From Aurantimonas manganoxydans SI85-9A1 (GTDB taxonomy: Bacteria > Pseudomonadota > Alphaproteobacteria > Rhizobiales > Rhizobiaceae): a stretch of DNA of 64,000 bases. Location: the NCBI RefSeq assembly GCF_000153465.1, contig NZ_CH672387.1:2333903-2397902 (forward strand), in the 5' to 3' direction. The notes beneath the pieces were generated by a model. The model saw only the letters and a list, made by a program, of their open reading frames with translations. It ran no database searches and had not been told where the DNA came from. The position numbers and the translations under genes were made by a program. Positions 28,213 through 37,337 of this stretch are shown in pieces. Position 1 is the stretch's first letter. Each line of letters starts with the position of its first letter.

Positions 28213-29493
28213 TCAGGTCTCGTGCGGCTGCGGGTCGATGCGGTCGACGGTGCGGCTTGCCCCCGGCGCGGGCGCGTTGCCCAGATTCGCTTTCGGCGCC
28301 AGCCGGCCGGCCAGCAGCGCCATGGCGATGGTCATCACCAGGCAATATAGCCCCATGGCGTCGATCTGCAGCGGGTAAGGCACCCCGAGATCGATGAGGA
28401 TGCCGGTCACGCCCGGCCCGAGCGCCGAGGCCAGCACCATCAGAGCGACGGTCAGGGAGCGGATCGCGCCCAGATGCTTGACGCCGTAGAGCTCCGGCCA
28501 CAGGGCGCCGAGCAGCGTCGAGGAGAAGCCGTTGGACACGCCGAGGCAGATCATGAAGACGAAGATCGCCGCCTCGGCGGTGAAATTGGCCGCGATGAAA
28601 CAGGCGATCGTCAGTGGGATCAGGAAATAAGGCAGCAGTCTGAGGGCACTGTAGCGATCGACCATCCAGCCGCAGACGAGTGCGAAGACGACGGTGACCG
28701 CCGACATCACCGCGAAGCCCGCGGCGAAGACCTCCAGCGACCAGCCGCGCAGTTCGGTCAGATAGACCTGATGGAAGAACAGCGTCGTGCCGATGAACGG
28801 CGGCGCCAGTACGCTCATCGAGACGAGGTAGAAGCGCGGGCTGCGCAGGACCTCGGCCATGGTCCAGTCGGCAACGTCGGGGATCAGCGTTCCCGGCGGC
28901 TCCGACTGGGGATCGCGCTCGCGATGGACCAGCGCGACGATGGTCGGGAGCGCAACCAGGATGAGGATCGCGGCGCTTGCGACCCAGGTGCCGCGCCAGC
29001 CGAAGGCACCGGCGGCGAGCACGAAGATCAGCGGAAAGAAGCCGGTGCCCGCATGATTGCCAAGGGTCACCAGCGCCATGGCGCGGCCCCGATTGGCGGC
29101 GAACCAGCGCCCGGTCGTCGTCATGGAGATTTCGGTCATCATGCCCTGGCCGAACAGGCGCAGCAGGTAGATGGCGAGGATCAGCAGCGGCACCGAGCTC
29201 GACACCGCCATGGCCAACGTCGCGATGGCAAGGCAGACGACGGTGACCGCCGCGACCCGCCAGGCCGGATAGCGGTCGAGGGTCCAGCCGAGAAACGGCA
29301 GCGTTGCGGCGCTGGCGAGGGTCGCCAGCATGTAAATCATGCCGAACTCGCCATTCGTCAGATCGTAGTCGCGCCGGATATCGCCATTCGACAGCGAGAC
29401 GAAGAAGGTCTGTCCGAAGGACGAGAAGAAGCACAGCAGGAAACCGCCGCCGAGCCAGCGCGCATTCGTGCCGATGAAGGTCAGAAACTGCAT
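28213..29493 (-). CDS. Major facilitator superfamily transporter
   Basis: Twelve-helix MFS permease, 426 residues. The loop after helix 2 reads GWTLDRYPAWRV and the symmetrical loop GWMVDRYSALRLLP separates helices 8 and 9. Central charged loop RERDPQSEPPG links the two halves, and a short polar C-terminal tail follows. It looks most like the NarK/oxalate-formate antiporter branch of MFS, but no substrate-specific motif is evident. It may be co-transcribed with gltX below it; the two functions are not obviously related. Confidence 0.85.
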   Translation of the reverse strand: MQFLTFIGTNARWLGGGFLLCFFSSFGQTFFVSLSNGDIRRDYDLTNGEFGMIYMLATLASAATLPFLGWTLDRYPAWRVAAVTVVCLAIATLAMAVSSSVPLLILAIYLLRLFGQGMMTEISMTTTGRWFAANRGRAMALVTLGNHAGTGFFPLIFVLAAGAFGWRGTWVASAAILILVALPTIVALVHRERDPQSEPPGTLIPDVADWTMAEVLRSPRFYLVSMSVLAPPFIGTTLFFHQVYLTELRGWSLEVFAAGFAVMSAVTVVFALVCGWMVDRYSALRLLPYFLIPLTIACFIAANFTAEAAIFVFMICLGVSNGFSSTLLGALWPELYGVKHLGAIRSLTVALMVLASALGPGVTGILIDLGVPYPLQIDAMGLYCLVMTIAMALLAGRLAPKANLGNAPAPGASRTVDRIDPQPHET

Positions 29494-29641
29494 GGGACTC
29501 CGGGCCGTGGGCGGCGTCGCCGGGCAGGCCCGAAGGCGGCGCGGCGGAAAAGACCGCCTCCCTTAGCATTTGAGAGGCTGCCCGCGCCAGAGCGCCCCTG
29601 CCGCGACATCGCAGAGCGTCAGCCGGCCATGGTCCCGAGGG

Positions 29642-29938
29642 TCAGACCGCGACGCGAATGGGCACGCCCGTCGCCAGCAACCAGCCGAACAGCAGCAGGC
29701 CGGCGATCAGGAAGACGCCACCGAGCACGAGCTGGCGCGCGGCATAGCGGCGTTCGGGCTCGAGCTCGGCACCGAAGGCCCCGGACCGCAAGACTTGGAA
29801 ATAGCCGCCGAACTGGAAGCTCACGCGGTGCCCCGTCGCCCTCCAGATGCGGCGCATGACGAGGAAATACCGCAGCATGAACAGCGCCCCGACGGCAACG
29901 CCGACGGTGGCGAGGGTATCGGGCGGTGGTATCTCCAT
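29642..29938 (-). CDS. Small two-helix membrane protein of unknown function
   Basis: Protein of 98 residues, starting at an ATG seven bases after AAGGAGA; the in-frame ATG at 29956 lacks such a site. Hydrophobic segments lie near residues 11-25 (TLATVGVAVGALFMLRYF) and 66-88 (LVLGGVFLIAGLLLFGWLL). Between them is a basic, aromatic stretch (RRIWRATGHRVSFQFGGYF). No family is recognised. It lies 38 bases downstream of the degenerate NadE-like gene on the same strand and may be co-transcribed with it. Confidence 0.65.
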   Translation of the reverse strand: MEIPPPDTLATVGVAVGALFMLRYFLVMRRIWRATGHRVSFQFGGYFQVLRSGAFGAELEPERRYAARQLVLGGVFLIAGLLLFGWLLATGVPIRVAV

Positions 29939-29976
29939 CGGGTCGTCTCCTTGCATGTCCGCCGGCGAAGCGGTGG

Positions 29977-31593
29977 TCAGATGCGGCCGGTGCGCGGTGG
30001 GGTGGCTCTCGCATCCAGCCTGAGGCCGGGTGTGGTCGGCGACCGGCGCAGCGCGGTCCGGATCAGCCTCTCGGCGATCGCTTGTACCATTGCCCGGTCA
30101 AATCCCGCCGCCACGACCGCATCGACGTCGCCGTCACAGGCGAAGAGCCGCTCCGCGACCGTCTCGGCGTCCTGCGCGCCTGCGTCGTCTGTCGGCGTTC
30201 CCGTCGGCGCAGCAACCGGCCATTCGAGGAACGGCATCGCGTCCGCGCCAAGACTATCGGCAGGACGATGGCCACGCCGCCACCGGGCAAGGTCGGCGAG
30301 ATCACTGCGGGATAGATCGGCGATCGGGTTCAATCCGGCGGCCAGAACGCCATCGGCCTCGCCGTTGCCCAGGCGCAAAGCCGTCCGATTTGTCGCGCCG
30401 AGCAAAGCCGCGCCGGTGCGCTCGGCCAGCGCGACAAGCAAGGCCCCACGCATCTGCGCGCGCGCCGCTCTCGACGCTGGTACGTCCGACACGTCGTCGT
30501 CGGCCGTCATCGCTGCGAGGACAGGCGTGAGGGGCAAAACATGGCACGCAATCCCAAGCTGGGCAGCGCCGGTCCTCACCGCGTCCGTATCGGCGGTGTC
30601 GCGGTCCGCGTCCGGCGTCAGCAGCCCCTTCACGAGCGACGGTCCCATCGCGTCCACGGCCATGGCCGCGACGATCGCCGTGTCGGCGTCGCCATGCAGT
30701 GCGAGCGCGACCGTCTCTGTGCCTTGCGCTTCGGCATGAGCGCGGATGGCGCAGACGCAGGCGCGCCAGATGGCTTCCTCCGGCCCCGGCAGATCGACCA
30801 CGTCCCGGGTCTCGCAGCGCCAGCCCGACGCGGTCCGCTGCCAGTCGGACAGGAAGAGCCCGGCCCCGAATTGCGGGCTTTGCAGCGCCAGCGTCCGGTC
30901 GGCCTGGAAGGCGAAGGCGCCGCCGTCCATGACGCCGACGCCCTGCCCGCCGACTCCATTGACGAACACCATCGGCAGATCGGTCTCGATCACCTGCCGC
31001 AGCACCGCCTGGTGGCGCCGGTCGATCCCGTCGCGGCGGAACGGCATGGCGCTGGGCGCCAGCAGCAACTCGGCCCCGGATTCGGCCAGGGTCTCGCAGA
31101 CGTCGAGATCGCCCCGGAGATCGTCGCCGATGGGAATGCCGAGGCGTAGGCCGCGAAAGGCCACCGGGCCCGGCATCGGTCCGGCCCGGTAGGCGGGCGG
31201 CTCCTCGAAGCTGCGGGCGTGCGGCAGGTCGACCCGGTCGCGCCAGGTCAAGATACGCCCGGCGTCAAGGACAGCGACCGAATCGTGCACACCGTCATCG
31301 CTGCGGCGCGGGCTGCCGATCACAAGGCCCGGCCCGCCATAGCCGGTGTCGTTGGCCAATTGATCGACGGCATCCATGCAGGCCGACACGAAGGCGGCGG
31401 CGAGCGGACTGTCGGGGTGCGGAGAGCCGGCCAGGAAGCCTGCGGGAAAGACGACGAGCTGGGCCCCGGCACCGGCCGCCTCGTCGCGGGCAGCACGGGC
31501 CTTGGCGAGATTGCCGGCGAGATCGCCCGGAATCGCCGCGATCTGGGCAATGGCCAGCCGCAGCCGTCCGTTGAGATTGTCGTCGTGCGGCAT
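29977..31593 (-). CDS. Catalytically degenerate glutamine-dependent NAD synthetase homologue
   Basis: A 538-residue protein that aligns end to end with two-domain NadE: nitrilase-type glutaminase (about 10-270) and NAD synthase (about 285-535). Landmarks survive, such as PGPVAFRGLRLGIPI, AAMAVDAMGP, GLNPIADLSRSDLADLARW and VVAAGFDRAMV. Active-site residues do not. The nitrilase Glu is Ala51 (VFPAGF for VFPEL-F), the Lys is Arg120, and the Cys is Gly156 (PIGDD for PICED). The ATP loop SGGxDS is HGDADT (300-305), and GNKSE is lost. The frame is intact, so this is probably an expressed pseudoenzyme rather than a decayed gene. Confidence 0.82.
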   Translation of the reverse strand: MPHDDNLNGRLRLAIAQIAAIPGDLAGNLAKARAARDEAAGAGAQLVVFPAGFLAGSPHPDSPLAAAFVSACMDAVDQLANDTGYGGPGLVIGSPRRSDDGVHDSVAVLDAGRILTWRDRVDLPHARSFEEPPAYRAGPMPGPVAFRGLRLGIPIGDDLRGDLDVCETLAESGAELLLAPSAMPFRRDGIDRRHQAVLRQVIETDLPMVFVNGVGGQGVGVMDGGAFAFQADRTLALQSPQFGAGLFLSDWQRTASGWRCETRDVVDLPGPEEAIWRACVCAIRAHAEAQGTETVALALHGDADTAIVAAMAVDAMGPSLVKGLLTPDADRDTADTDAVRTGAAQLGIACHVLPLTPVLAAMTADDDVSDVPASRAARAQMRGALLVALAERTGAALLGATNRTALRLGNGEADGVLAAGLNPIADLSRSDLADLARWRRGHRPADSLGADAMPFLEWPVAAPTGTPTDDAGAQDAETVAERLFACDGDVDAVVAAGFDRAMVQAIAERLIRTALRRSPTTPGLRLDARATPPRTGRI

Positions 31594-31854
31594 TGTCAGC
31601 CTGTTCCGGTTGTCGCCGCGCCGCGCCTTGCGGGATGGCGTTGCCGCCCCTTAGCAAGGCGGCCGGCCGCATGCGAGCCCACCGGTCATGCGAGCGCTCC
31701 GGCCCTTTCCCGAGGCGTCGCGAACCGCACCGCTGCGACACCGTGCATAGCGAGAACGCACGAAGCCACTTTTTTGCGCCTCAAAACTCTGCAACAAGCG
31801 CCGCCAGACTGGAACGCGACGGGACGGTCGGCGGCTGCACGCCGTTTCGCCGCG

Positions 31855-32550
31855 ATGTTCGGAGCCCACGTGTACGAAATCCTGCGCCTCATTTCCGAAT
31901 TCGGACCGATCATCGTCCTTGCCGGGACGTTCTTCGAAGGCGAGGTTTTTGCGATCATCGGCGGGTTTCTGGCCTATCGCGGCACCTATCCGTTCCAGAT
32001 GATGATCGCGCTGGCCTTCGTCGGCTCCTTCATCGGCGACTTCGCCGTGTTCCTCTTTGCGCGCTATTCGTCGAATCACCGCTGGGTGGCGCGCTGGCGC
32101 AGCCGCAAGAAATTCGCCAAGGCGCTGCAGCTCGTCGAGCGCTACCAGGCGTTCTTCGTCATCGTGAACCGCTACATCTACGGCCTGCGCATGCCGGGGC
32201 TGATCGCGCTCGGGCTGTCGCGCATCTCGATCGCCCGCTTCGCCATTCTCAATCTGATCGGCGCGGCCCTCTGGGCCGGCATCTTCACCAGCGTCGGCTA
32301 CGTCTTCGGCTATTCCATCGGCTCGGTCTTCGCGCGGCTGGAGGTCATGGAGCGCGGTCTCGGCATCACGCTGGCGGTCATCGCCGTCGCACTGACACTG
32401 TGGTTCGCCTGGCGGCAATGGGGACCGGCGCTGATCAGCCGGGTGCGCAACGGCCGCGGTCCCGACGACGACCAGCGCCGGCTGCCCTCCAAGCTCGCGC
32501 GGATCAAATCCCGATCGCAGCCTCTCCGCGGTCCAGGATCAGAGGAATGA
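31855..32550 (+). CDS. DedA-family membrane protein
   Basis: Polytopic inner-membrane protein of 231 residues (DedA / VTT domain), a family linked to undecaprenyl-phosphate or phospholipid flipping and envelope stress. It has the family's E-rich turn AGTFFEGEVFAIIGGFLAYRG near residue 20, GSFIGDFAVFLFARY, and the R-rich FVIVNRYIYGLRMPGLIALG loop. The C-terminus is basic and cytoplasmic. The ATG at 31855 begins the recognisable protein; the frame upstream is open but has no DedA similarity. Its last 47 bases overlap the convergent hemerythrin gene. Confidence 0.88.
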   Translation: MFGAHVYEILRLISEFGPIIVLAGTFFEGEVFAIIGGFLAYRGTYPFQMMIALAFVGSFIGDFAVFLFARYSSNHRWVARWRSRKKFAKALQLVERYQAFFVIVNRYIYGLRMPGLIALGLSRISIARFAILNLIGAALWAGIFTSVGYVFGYSIGSVFARLEVMERGLGITLAVIAVALTLWFAWRQWGPALISRVRNGRGPDDDQRRLPSKLARIKSRSQPLRGPGSEE

Positions 32551-33094
32551 TCAGGTCCTCCTCGTCGGCGAGATGCCGCACGAGGCGATCGAGCAGCCGG
32601 CCGCTCGCTTCGGCATAGGCATCGCCCGCATAGCGTGCCGCATCCGGCGGCACCGCCCCGCCCCCCGTCTCCTCTGCCAGAAACCGGTTTGCCGTTTCGG
32701 CTACCGCCATCAGGTCCGCGTGGATCACCTCATGGTCGTTCTCCAGAAGCTCGAAGCCCGGCGAGAGACGGGATTCGGCGCGCACGAAGACCGGAAAGTA
32801 ATGGTGGTCCTCGATCTGGTGATGATCTTCGAGCTGGGTCAGGAAGAATTGCAGCCGCGGCGCGAACCAGCGGCGAAACGGGTCGAGCGCCACTTCGCCC
32901 TCGCGGTGCTGCGACAGCGCCTCCTGCATCGCGGCGCCGAGTTCGCGGAACATGTCGTGGCGCTGCAGCCAGAACCGGGCCGTCGCACCGAGATTGGCAT
33001 GATCGGTCCATGTCTCCCGCGGATATTTCCGCAGGAGTTCGGTCAGATCGACCGGCAGGCCGGTGCGGGTGTCGAGATCGAAACTCTGCTTCAT
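32504..33094 (-). CDS. Hemerythrin HHE-domain protein
   Basis: Cytoplasmic four-helix protein of 196 residues likely to bind a di-iron centre. Ligand-rich segments are TDHANLGA (about residue 31), QLEDHHQIEDHHYFPVF (about 86), LENDHEVIHADL (about 115) and HLADEEDLIIPL near the C-terminus. The start ATG at 33094 (MKQSFDLDTRTG) is preferred over a much longer open frame that overlaps the next gene. Roles in the family include oxygen, nitric oxide or iron sensing; none is specifically indicated. It overlaps the 3' end of the DedA gene, tail to tail. Confidence 0.82.
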   Translation of the reverse strand: MKQSFDLDTRTGLPVDLTELLRKYPRETWTDHANLGATARFWLQRHDMFRELGAAMQEALSQHREGEVALDPFRRWFAPRLQFFLTQLEDHHQIEDHHYFPVFVRAESRLSPGFELLENDHEVIHADLMAVAETANRFLAEETGGGAVPPDAARYAGDAYAEASGRLLDRLVRHLADEEDLIIPLILDRGEAAIGI

Positions 33095-33131
33095 CGCTGC
33101 TGAACCTGCGTTTTCATTCCGGTCCCTGCCG

Positions 33132-33929
33132 TCAGCGGAACGCGAAGGCGTCCATAGACAGGACGCCGAAATCCCGGCTGGCATGCAGCCATTCGCCCTT
33201 TGCGCCTCGCCCTGCCGCCCCGAGCGCGACATGCAGCGGCATGAGATGCTCGTCGGTCGGATGGTTCTTCTCGGCGAAGGGCGCCTGCCGGCGGTAGTCG
33301 GCCAGGGCCGCGCGGTCTCCGGCAACGAGCCGGTCGCCCATCCAGTCGACGAATCGCGCCACCCAGTCCGGCGTCACATCGACCCTGATGCCCTGCCTGA
33401 TCCGGTCGAACGCTTCCGGCAGATTGTGGGTGAAGGACCCGGAGCCGATCACCAGCACGCCCTCGCCCCGCAGATCCGAGAGCGCCGCGCCGAGGTCCAG
33501 ATGATAGGCGGCATCGCGCGTCGGATCGACCGACACCTGCACGACGGGAATGTCGGCGCCCGGATAGGCCAGCAGGAGCGGCACCCAGGTGCCGTGGTCG
33601 AAGCCACGCCCGGCGACGGCTTCCGCGTCGAACCCCGCCTCCGCAAGAAGGAAGACGATCCGCTGCGCCAGTTCGGGATCGCCCGGCGCCGGATAGCGCA
33701 TCTCGAACAGCCGCGGATCGAAATTGCCGAAATCGTGGATCGTCTCCGGCGCCGCGTCGCTCGTGACGCCGACGCGGCCGTCACGCTCGAAATGGGCGCT
33801 GGCGACGAGGATCGCGCGGGGCACCGGCAGGTCGGCGGCGAGTGTCCGCAGGAATGCGGCGGCCTGCGTATCGGCGACGGCGGTATCGGGCGCGCCGTGG
33901 GAGAGGAAGAGCGTCGGCATCGCGGACAT
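33132..33929 (-). CDS. Class III extradiol ring-cleavage dioxygenase (DODA/YgiD type)
   Basis: Non-haem iron dioxygenase-like protein of 265 residues related to 4,5-DOPA dioxygenase and YgiD. Putative iron ligands are in FLSHGAPD (His11), ASAHFERDG (His46) and RGFDHGTWVPLLLAYP (His near 112). The family segments VLVIGSGSFTHNLPEAF and HPTDEHLMPLHVALGAAG are clear. In-frame ATGs at 33929 and 33920 are both possible; the first has GGAG about 13 bases upstream. The natural substrate is unknown, and it may serve detoxification of catechols. Confidence 0.87.
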   Translation of the reverse strand: MSAMPTLFLSHGAPDTAVADTQAAAFLRTLAADLPVPRAILVASAHFERDGRVGVTSDAAPETIHDFGNFDPRLFEMRYPAPGDPELAQRIVFLLAEAGFDAEAVAGRGFDHGTWVPLLLAYPGADIPVVQVSVDPTRDAAYHLDLGAALSDLRGEGVLVIGSGSFTHNLPEAFDRIRQGIRVDVTPDWVARFVDWMGDRLVAGDRAALADYRRQAPFAEKNHPTDEHLMPLHVALGAAGRGAKGEWLHASRDFGVLSMDAFAFR

Positions 33930-34021
33930 GGCGGGAACTCCGTTCGTATCTCAGCCTAACCGGTCATGGCCGCGGCGGCAGGCCCGCATATCCCGACAGA
34001 CCGTCCACCCCTCAAACGAAA

Positions 34022-34045
34022 ACCGGGCGCAGCGCTGCGCCCGGT
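34022..34045 (-). terminator. Terminator after the DAHP synthase gene
   Basis: A perfect 24-bp palindrome (arms ACCGGGCGCAGC) is followed, reading on the minus strand, by TTTTCGTTTG. It lies 56 bases beyond the DAHP synthase stop and is a good intrinsic terminator for that transcript. Confidence 0.8.
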
Positions 34046-34100
34046 CTCCATCATATCCTGTGCGCCGCCCATTGCCGGACGGCGCGAAGTGGCATGAGCC

Positions 34101-35480
34101 TCAGCCGGCTGCGACCTTGCGGGCCGCGTCCTCGGCATGGTCCTTCTTGACCAGCTCGGCGACGAGGAAGGCCAGTTCCAGCGCCTGGTTGGCGTTGAGG
34201 CGCGGATCGCAATGGGTGTGGTAGCGATCCGACAGATCCTCGGCCAGCACTGGCCGCGCACCGCCGGTGCACTCGGTCACGTCCTTGCCGGTCATCTCGA
34301 TATGGATGCCGCCGGCATGGGTGCCTTCCGCCCGGTGGACGTCGAAGAAGGTCTGCACCTCCGACAGGATCCGGTCGAAGGGCCGGGTCTTGTAGTTGTT
34401 CAGCGTGATCGTGTTGCCATGCATGGGATCGCAGGACCACACGACCTTGCGGCCTTCCCGCTCGACCGCGCGAACGAGCTTGGGCAGATGCGCCTCGACC
34501 TTCTCGTGGCCGAAGCGGGTGATCAGCGTCAGCCGGCCGGCCTTGTTGTCCGGGTTCAGCTTGTCGATCAGGCGCAGCAGCGCATCCGGCTCCATGGACG
34601 GGCCACATTTGAGACCGATCGGGTTCTTGATGCCGCGGCAGAACTCGACATGGGCATGGTCTTCCTGGCGGGTGCGATCGCCGATCCAGATCATGTGGCC
34701 GGAGGTCGCGTACCAGTCGCCGGAGGTCGAATCGACCCGGGTCATGGCCTCTTCATAGCCAAGCAGCAGCGCCTCGTGGCTGGTGAAGAAATCCGTCTCG
34801 CGCAGCGAGGGATGGCTCTCCGCGTCGATGCCGATCGCCCGCATGAAGTTCATGGTCTCGGAGATGCGGTCGGCCAGCGCCCGGTAGCGCTCCGCCTCGG
34901 GGCTGCCGCCAACGAAGCCGAGCATCCACTGATGGACGTTGTCGAGATTGGCATAGCCACCCTGTGCGAAGGCGCGCAGGAGGTTCAGCGTCGCCGCCGA
35001 CTGCCGGTAGGCCATCTCCTGGCGTTCCGGGTTCGGGATGCGCGAGGCCTCGTCGAACTCGATGCCGTTGATGATGTCGCCGCGATAGGACGGCAGCGTC
35101 TTGCCGTCGCGGGTCTCGTTGTTGGACGAGCGCGGCTTGGCGAACTGACCGGCGATGCGGCCGACCTTCACCACCGGCTGCGAGGCCGCGAAGGTCAGGA
35201 CGACGGCCATCTGGAGGAAGGCGCGGAAGAAGTCGCGGATGTTGTCCGCGCCATGCTCGGCGAAGCTCTCGGCGCAGTCGCCGCCCTGCAAGAGGAATCC
35301 GCGGCCTTCTGCGACTTCGGCCAGCGAACGGGTCAGCTTGCGCGCCTCACCCGCAAAAACGAGCGGCGGATAGGTCGCCAGACGCTTCTCGGTGTCGGCG
35401 AGCGCCGCCGGATCCGGATAGTCCGGTACCTGCTCGATCGGCATGTTGCGCCAGCTCGACGGGGTCCAGTCCTTCGCCAT
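34101..35480 (-). CDS. Class II 3-deoxy-7-phosphoheptulonate (DAHP) synthase
   Basis: First enzyme of the shikimate pathway, condensing phosphoenolpyruvate with erythrose-4-phosphate. The protein has 459 residues, and the plant/mycobacterial class II type is clear from [12 protein letters not shown] (about residue 62), [35 protein letters not shown], the metal site in [10 protein letters not shown], and [12 protein letters not shown] with the terminal THCDPRLN. The ATG at 35480 follows AGGAG by seven bases; an adjacent GTG at 35483 is less likely. It stands alone, with a terminator downstream, near gor and rpiA as in other Hyphomicrobiales (recalled, not checked). Confidence 0.95.
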   Translation of the reverse strand: MAKDWTPSSWRNMPIEQVPDYPDPAALADTEKRLATYPPLVFAGEARKLTRSLAEVAEGRGFLLQGGDCAESFAEHGADNIRDFFRAFLQMAVVLTFAASQPVVKVGRIAGQFAKPRSSNNETRDGKTLPSYRGDIINGIEFDEASRIPNPERQEMAYRQSAATLNLLRAFAQGGYANLDNVHQWMLGFVGGSPEAERYRALADRISETMNFMRAIGIDAESHPSLRETDFFTSHEALLLGYEEAMTRVDSTSGDWYATSGHMIWIGDRTRQEDHAHVEFCRGIKNPIGLKCGPSMEPDALLRLIDKLNPDNKAGRLTLITRFGHEKVEAHLPKLVRAVEREGRKVVWSCDPMHGNTITLNNYKTRPFDRILSEVQTFFDVHRAEGTHAGGIHIEMTGKDVTECTGGARPVLAEDLSDRYHTHCDPRLNANQALELAFLVAELVKKDHAEDAARKVAAG

Positions 35481-35635
35481 CACATCACTCCTGACCGGTG
35501 CGCGCCGGCCGTTCTTCTCGTTGTTCGCTTTGCGAAATTGCGGCCGTGGACGTCACGATCTGACGATCCGCTCCGGCCGGGGCCGCGTTTAAGCATGTCC
35601 GGCCGAAATTGTCATCCTTCTCGGGTTCCGCGGCG

Positions 35636-36280
35636 TCAGATGGCCGGACCCGGATCGATCAGCCGGGCCCCGCGTGCCGCGACAAGCCGGTCGAAGAGCT
35701 CGGGTTCCCCGGGCTCCAGCGTCACCGGACGCGGGTAGCGCGGCGCCGCGCGGTCCCGCAGCACGCGGGTCTCGAAGCCTTCGGTCTCGTCGACGAAACG
35801 GCGCAGGCCGTCGTCGCCGTAAAGGGCCCGGAACCCCTGCATCACCGCATCGAGATAGCTCTGCAGGATCGCGGCCTGCAGATCGCCGGCGTCGGCCGCG
35901 CCACGATGCGCCTCGTAGATATAGATCGGAATGTCGGCGACGGGGGGCCCGTCTACCGTAAGCTTCGACAAATCGACGATCCGGCGAGCATAGCCGGCCT
36001 CGCGCTCGTCCACCGACGGCAGGTGGTCGGCGAGATCGTAGACGACGACGCCGTCGATGGCATGGGTGTCGTTCGGCTTGACCGACAGGAGCGCCATCTC
36101 GGCGGCAGCGTCGCGCGGCAGCCAGAAGCGCTGCCAGCCCGCCACACTGGCGCGGCGAATGCCGAGGAACCTGGTGCGCAGCGTCCGCCGGTTGACCAGC
36201 GAGCCGTAGCCGAAATAGGCGACGACCCGCCCTTCGGCGGCCAGTCGCGGCAGGTCCGGGTGATCGTCGTGAATATCCAT
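35636..36280 (-). CDS. Gamma-glutamylcyclotransferase-fold protein
   Basis: Protein of 214 residues with the GGCT/AIG2 nucleotide-free loop YFGYGSLVNRRTL near residue 22 and a catalytic-type glutamate in VDEREAGYARR (about residue 92). The family releases 5-oxoproline from gamma-glutamyl amines or peptides. The C-terminal third (ETRVLRDRAAPRYPRPVTLEPGE) is not diagnostic. It sits between DAHP synthase and an alpha/beta hydrolase that runs the other way. A glutathione-linked role is plausible because gor is close, but no direct evidence exists. Confidence 0.75.
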   Translation of the reverse strand: MDIHDDHPDLPRLAAEGRVVAYFGYGSLVNRRTLRTRFLGIRRASVAGWQRFWLPRDAAAEMALLSVKPNDTHAIDGVVVYDLADHLPSVDEREAGYARRIVDLSKLTVDGPPVADIPIYIYEAHRGAADAGDLQAAILQSYLDAVMQGFRALYGDDGLRRFVDETEGFETRVLRDRAAPRYPRPVTLEPGEPELFDRLVAARGARLIDPGPAI

Positions 36281-36412
36281 GGCGCGGCTCTAACGGAATG
36301 GGCGCGCAGATCAAGAGTGGCGGCACCTTCGTCGCGGCGGCGTGACCGACCATGCGGTCTCGCCCAGCCATTTAACCGTTGACGTAAACGGAAGACTGGA
36401 CACATTGGCGGC

Positions 36413-37327
36413 ATGGATATCGCCGCGACTGCTCCCGCCTCCGCCCGCCCCGTTGCCGGGCGCGACCTCACCCTGACGACGGCCGATGGCGTGACGCTGC
36501 CGGCGACGCTGTTTCGCGGCGAGCGGGCCGGCGACGGACCGGCCGTGCTGGTCTCGGCAGCTGCGGCGGTCGAGCGCCGGTTCTATCGCGGCTTCGCCCA
36601 GCATCTGGTCGACCAGGGCGCCCGCGGCGTTCTCACCTATGATTATCGCGGCATCGGCGCTTCCGCCCGCGATCGAGGCGCCGGCGCATACCGGATGCAG
36701 CACTGGGGCACGCAGGACCTTCCGGCCGCCCTCGCCGCGCTGGAAGCGGCCGCCGGCCCCGGGCCGGTGGTCGGCATCGGCCATTCCTTCGGCGGGCTCG
36801 CCATCGGCCTTTGCGGCCTGTCGGCGCGGTTCGACCGCTACGTGATGGTCGCCTCGCTCAATGGCTGGTACGGGCGCACCCGTGAGCCCATGTCGGTGTT
36901 CGCCCGGATGAATCTTCTGGGCGTGCCGATGTCGCGGCTGACCGGTCGCATTCCCGGTTCGATCGGCTTCGGCACCGAACTGGCCGGTCCGGTCTTTCGC
37001 GACTGGGCGCGCTGGTGCCGCCGGCGCGATTTCTTCTTCGGCGATCCGGCCGTGCCGGAAGCCGCCCGCTTCGCCGATGTCCGGCTGCCATTGCTGTCGG
37101 TGGGGATCGAGGACGATCCCTGGGGCACGCCGGCCGCCGTCGGCGCGCTGCTGCAGCGCTTCGAGAATGCCGACCTGTCGGAAATCTGGCTGTCGCCGCG
37201 CGACGCCGGCGGCCCGATTGGTCACAAGGGCTTCTTCCGGCGCGACATGCAGGCGACCCTCTGGCCGGTCGTGACCGACTACCTGCTGGCCGGCGTGGAG
37301 CCGATCCGGCCCCCCTCGCCGGCCTGA
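36413..37327 (+). CDS. Alpha/beta-fold hydrolase
   Basis: Serine hydrolase of 304 residues. The nucleophile elbow is GHSFGG (Ser near residue 124), the oxyanion region is VLVSAAAAVERRFY, and the strand-4 phrase LTYDYRGIGAS is typical of YqiA/monoglyceride-lipase-like proteins. A late GHKGFF offers the catalytic histidine, and Asp in VGIEDDPWG is a plausible acid. No lid or signal peptide is evident, so it is probably cytoplasmic. The gene is single, 10 bases from the convergent gor gene. Substrate unknown. Confidence 0.82.
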   Translation: MDIAATAPASARPVAGRDLTLTTADGVTLPATLFRGERAGDGPAVLVSAAAAVERRFYRGFAQHLVDQGARGVLTYDYRGIGASARDRGAGAYRMQHWGTQDLPAALAALEAAAGPGPVVGIGHSFGGLAIGLCGLSARFDRYVMVASLNGWYGRTREPMSVFARMNLLGVPMSRLTGRIPGSIGFGTELAGPVFRDWARWCRRRDFFFGDPAVPEAARFADVRLPLLSVGIEDDPWGTPAAVGALLQRFENADLSEIWLSPRDAGGPIGHKGFFRRDMQATLWPVVTDYLLAGVEPIRPPSPA

Positions 37328-37337
37328 GGGGCTCGCG

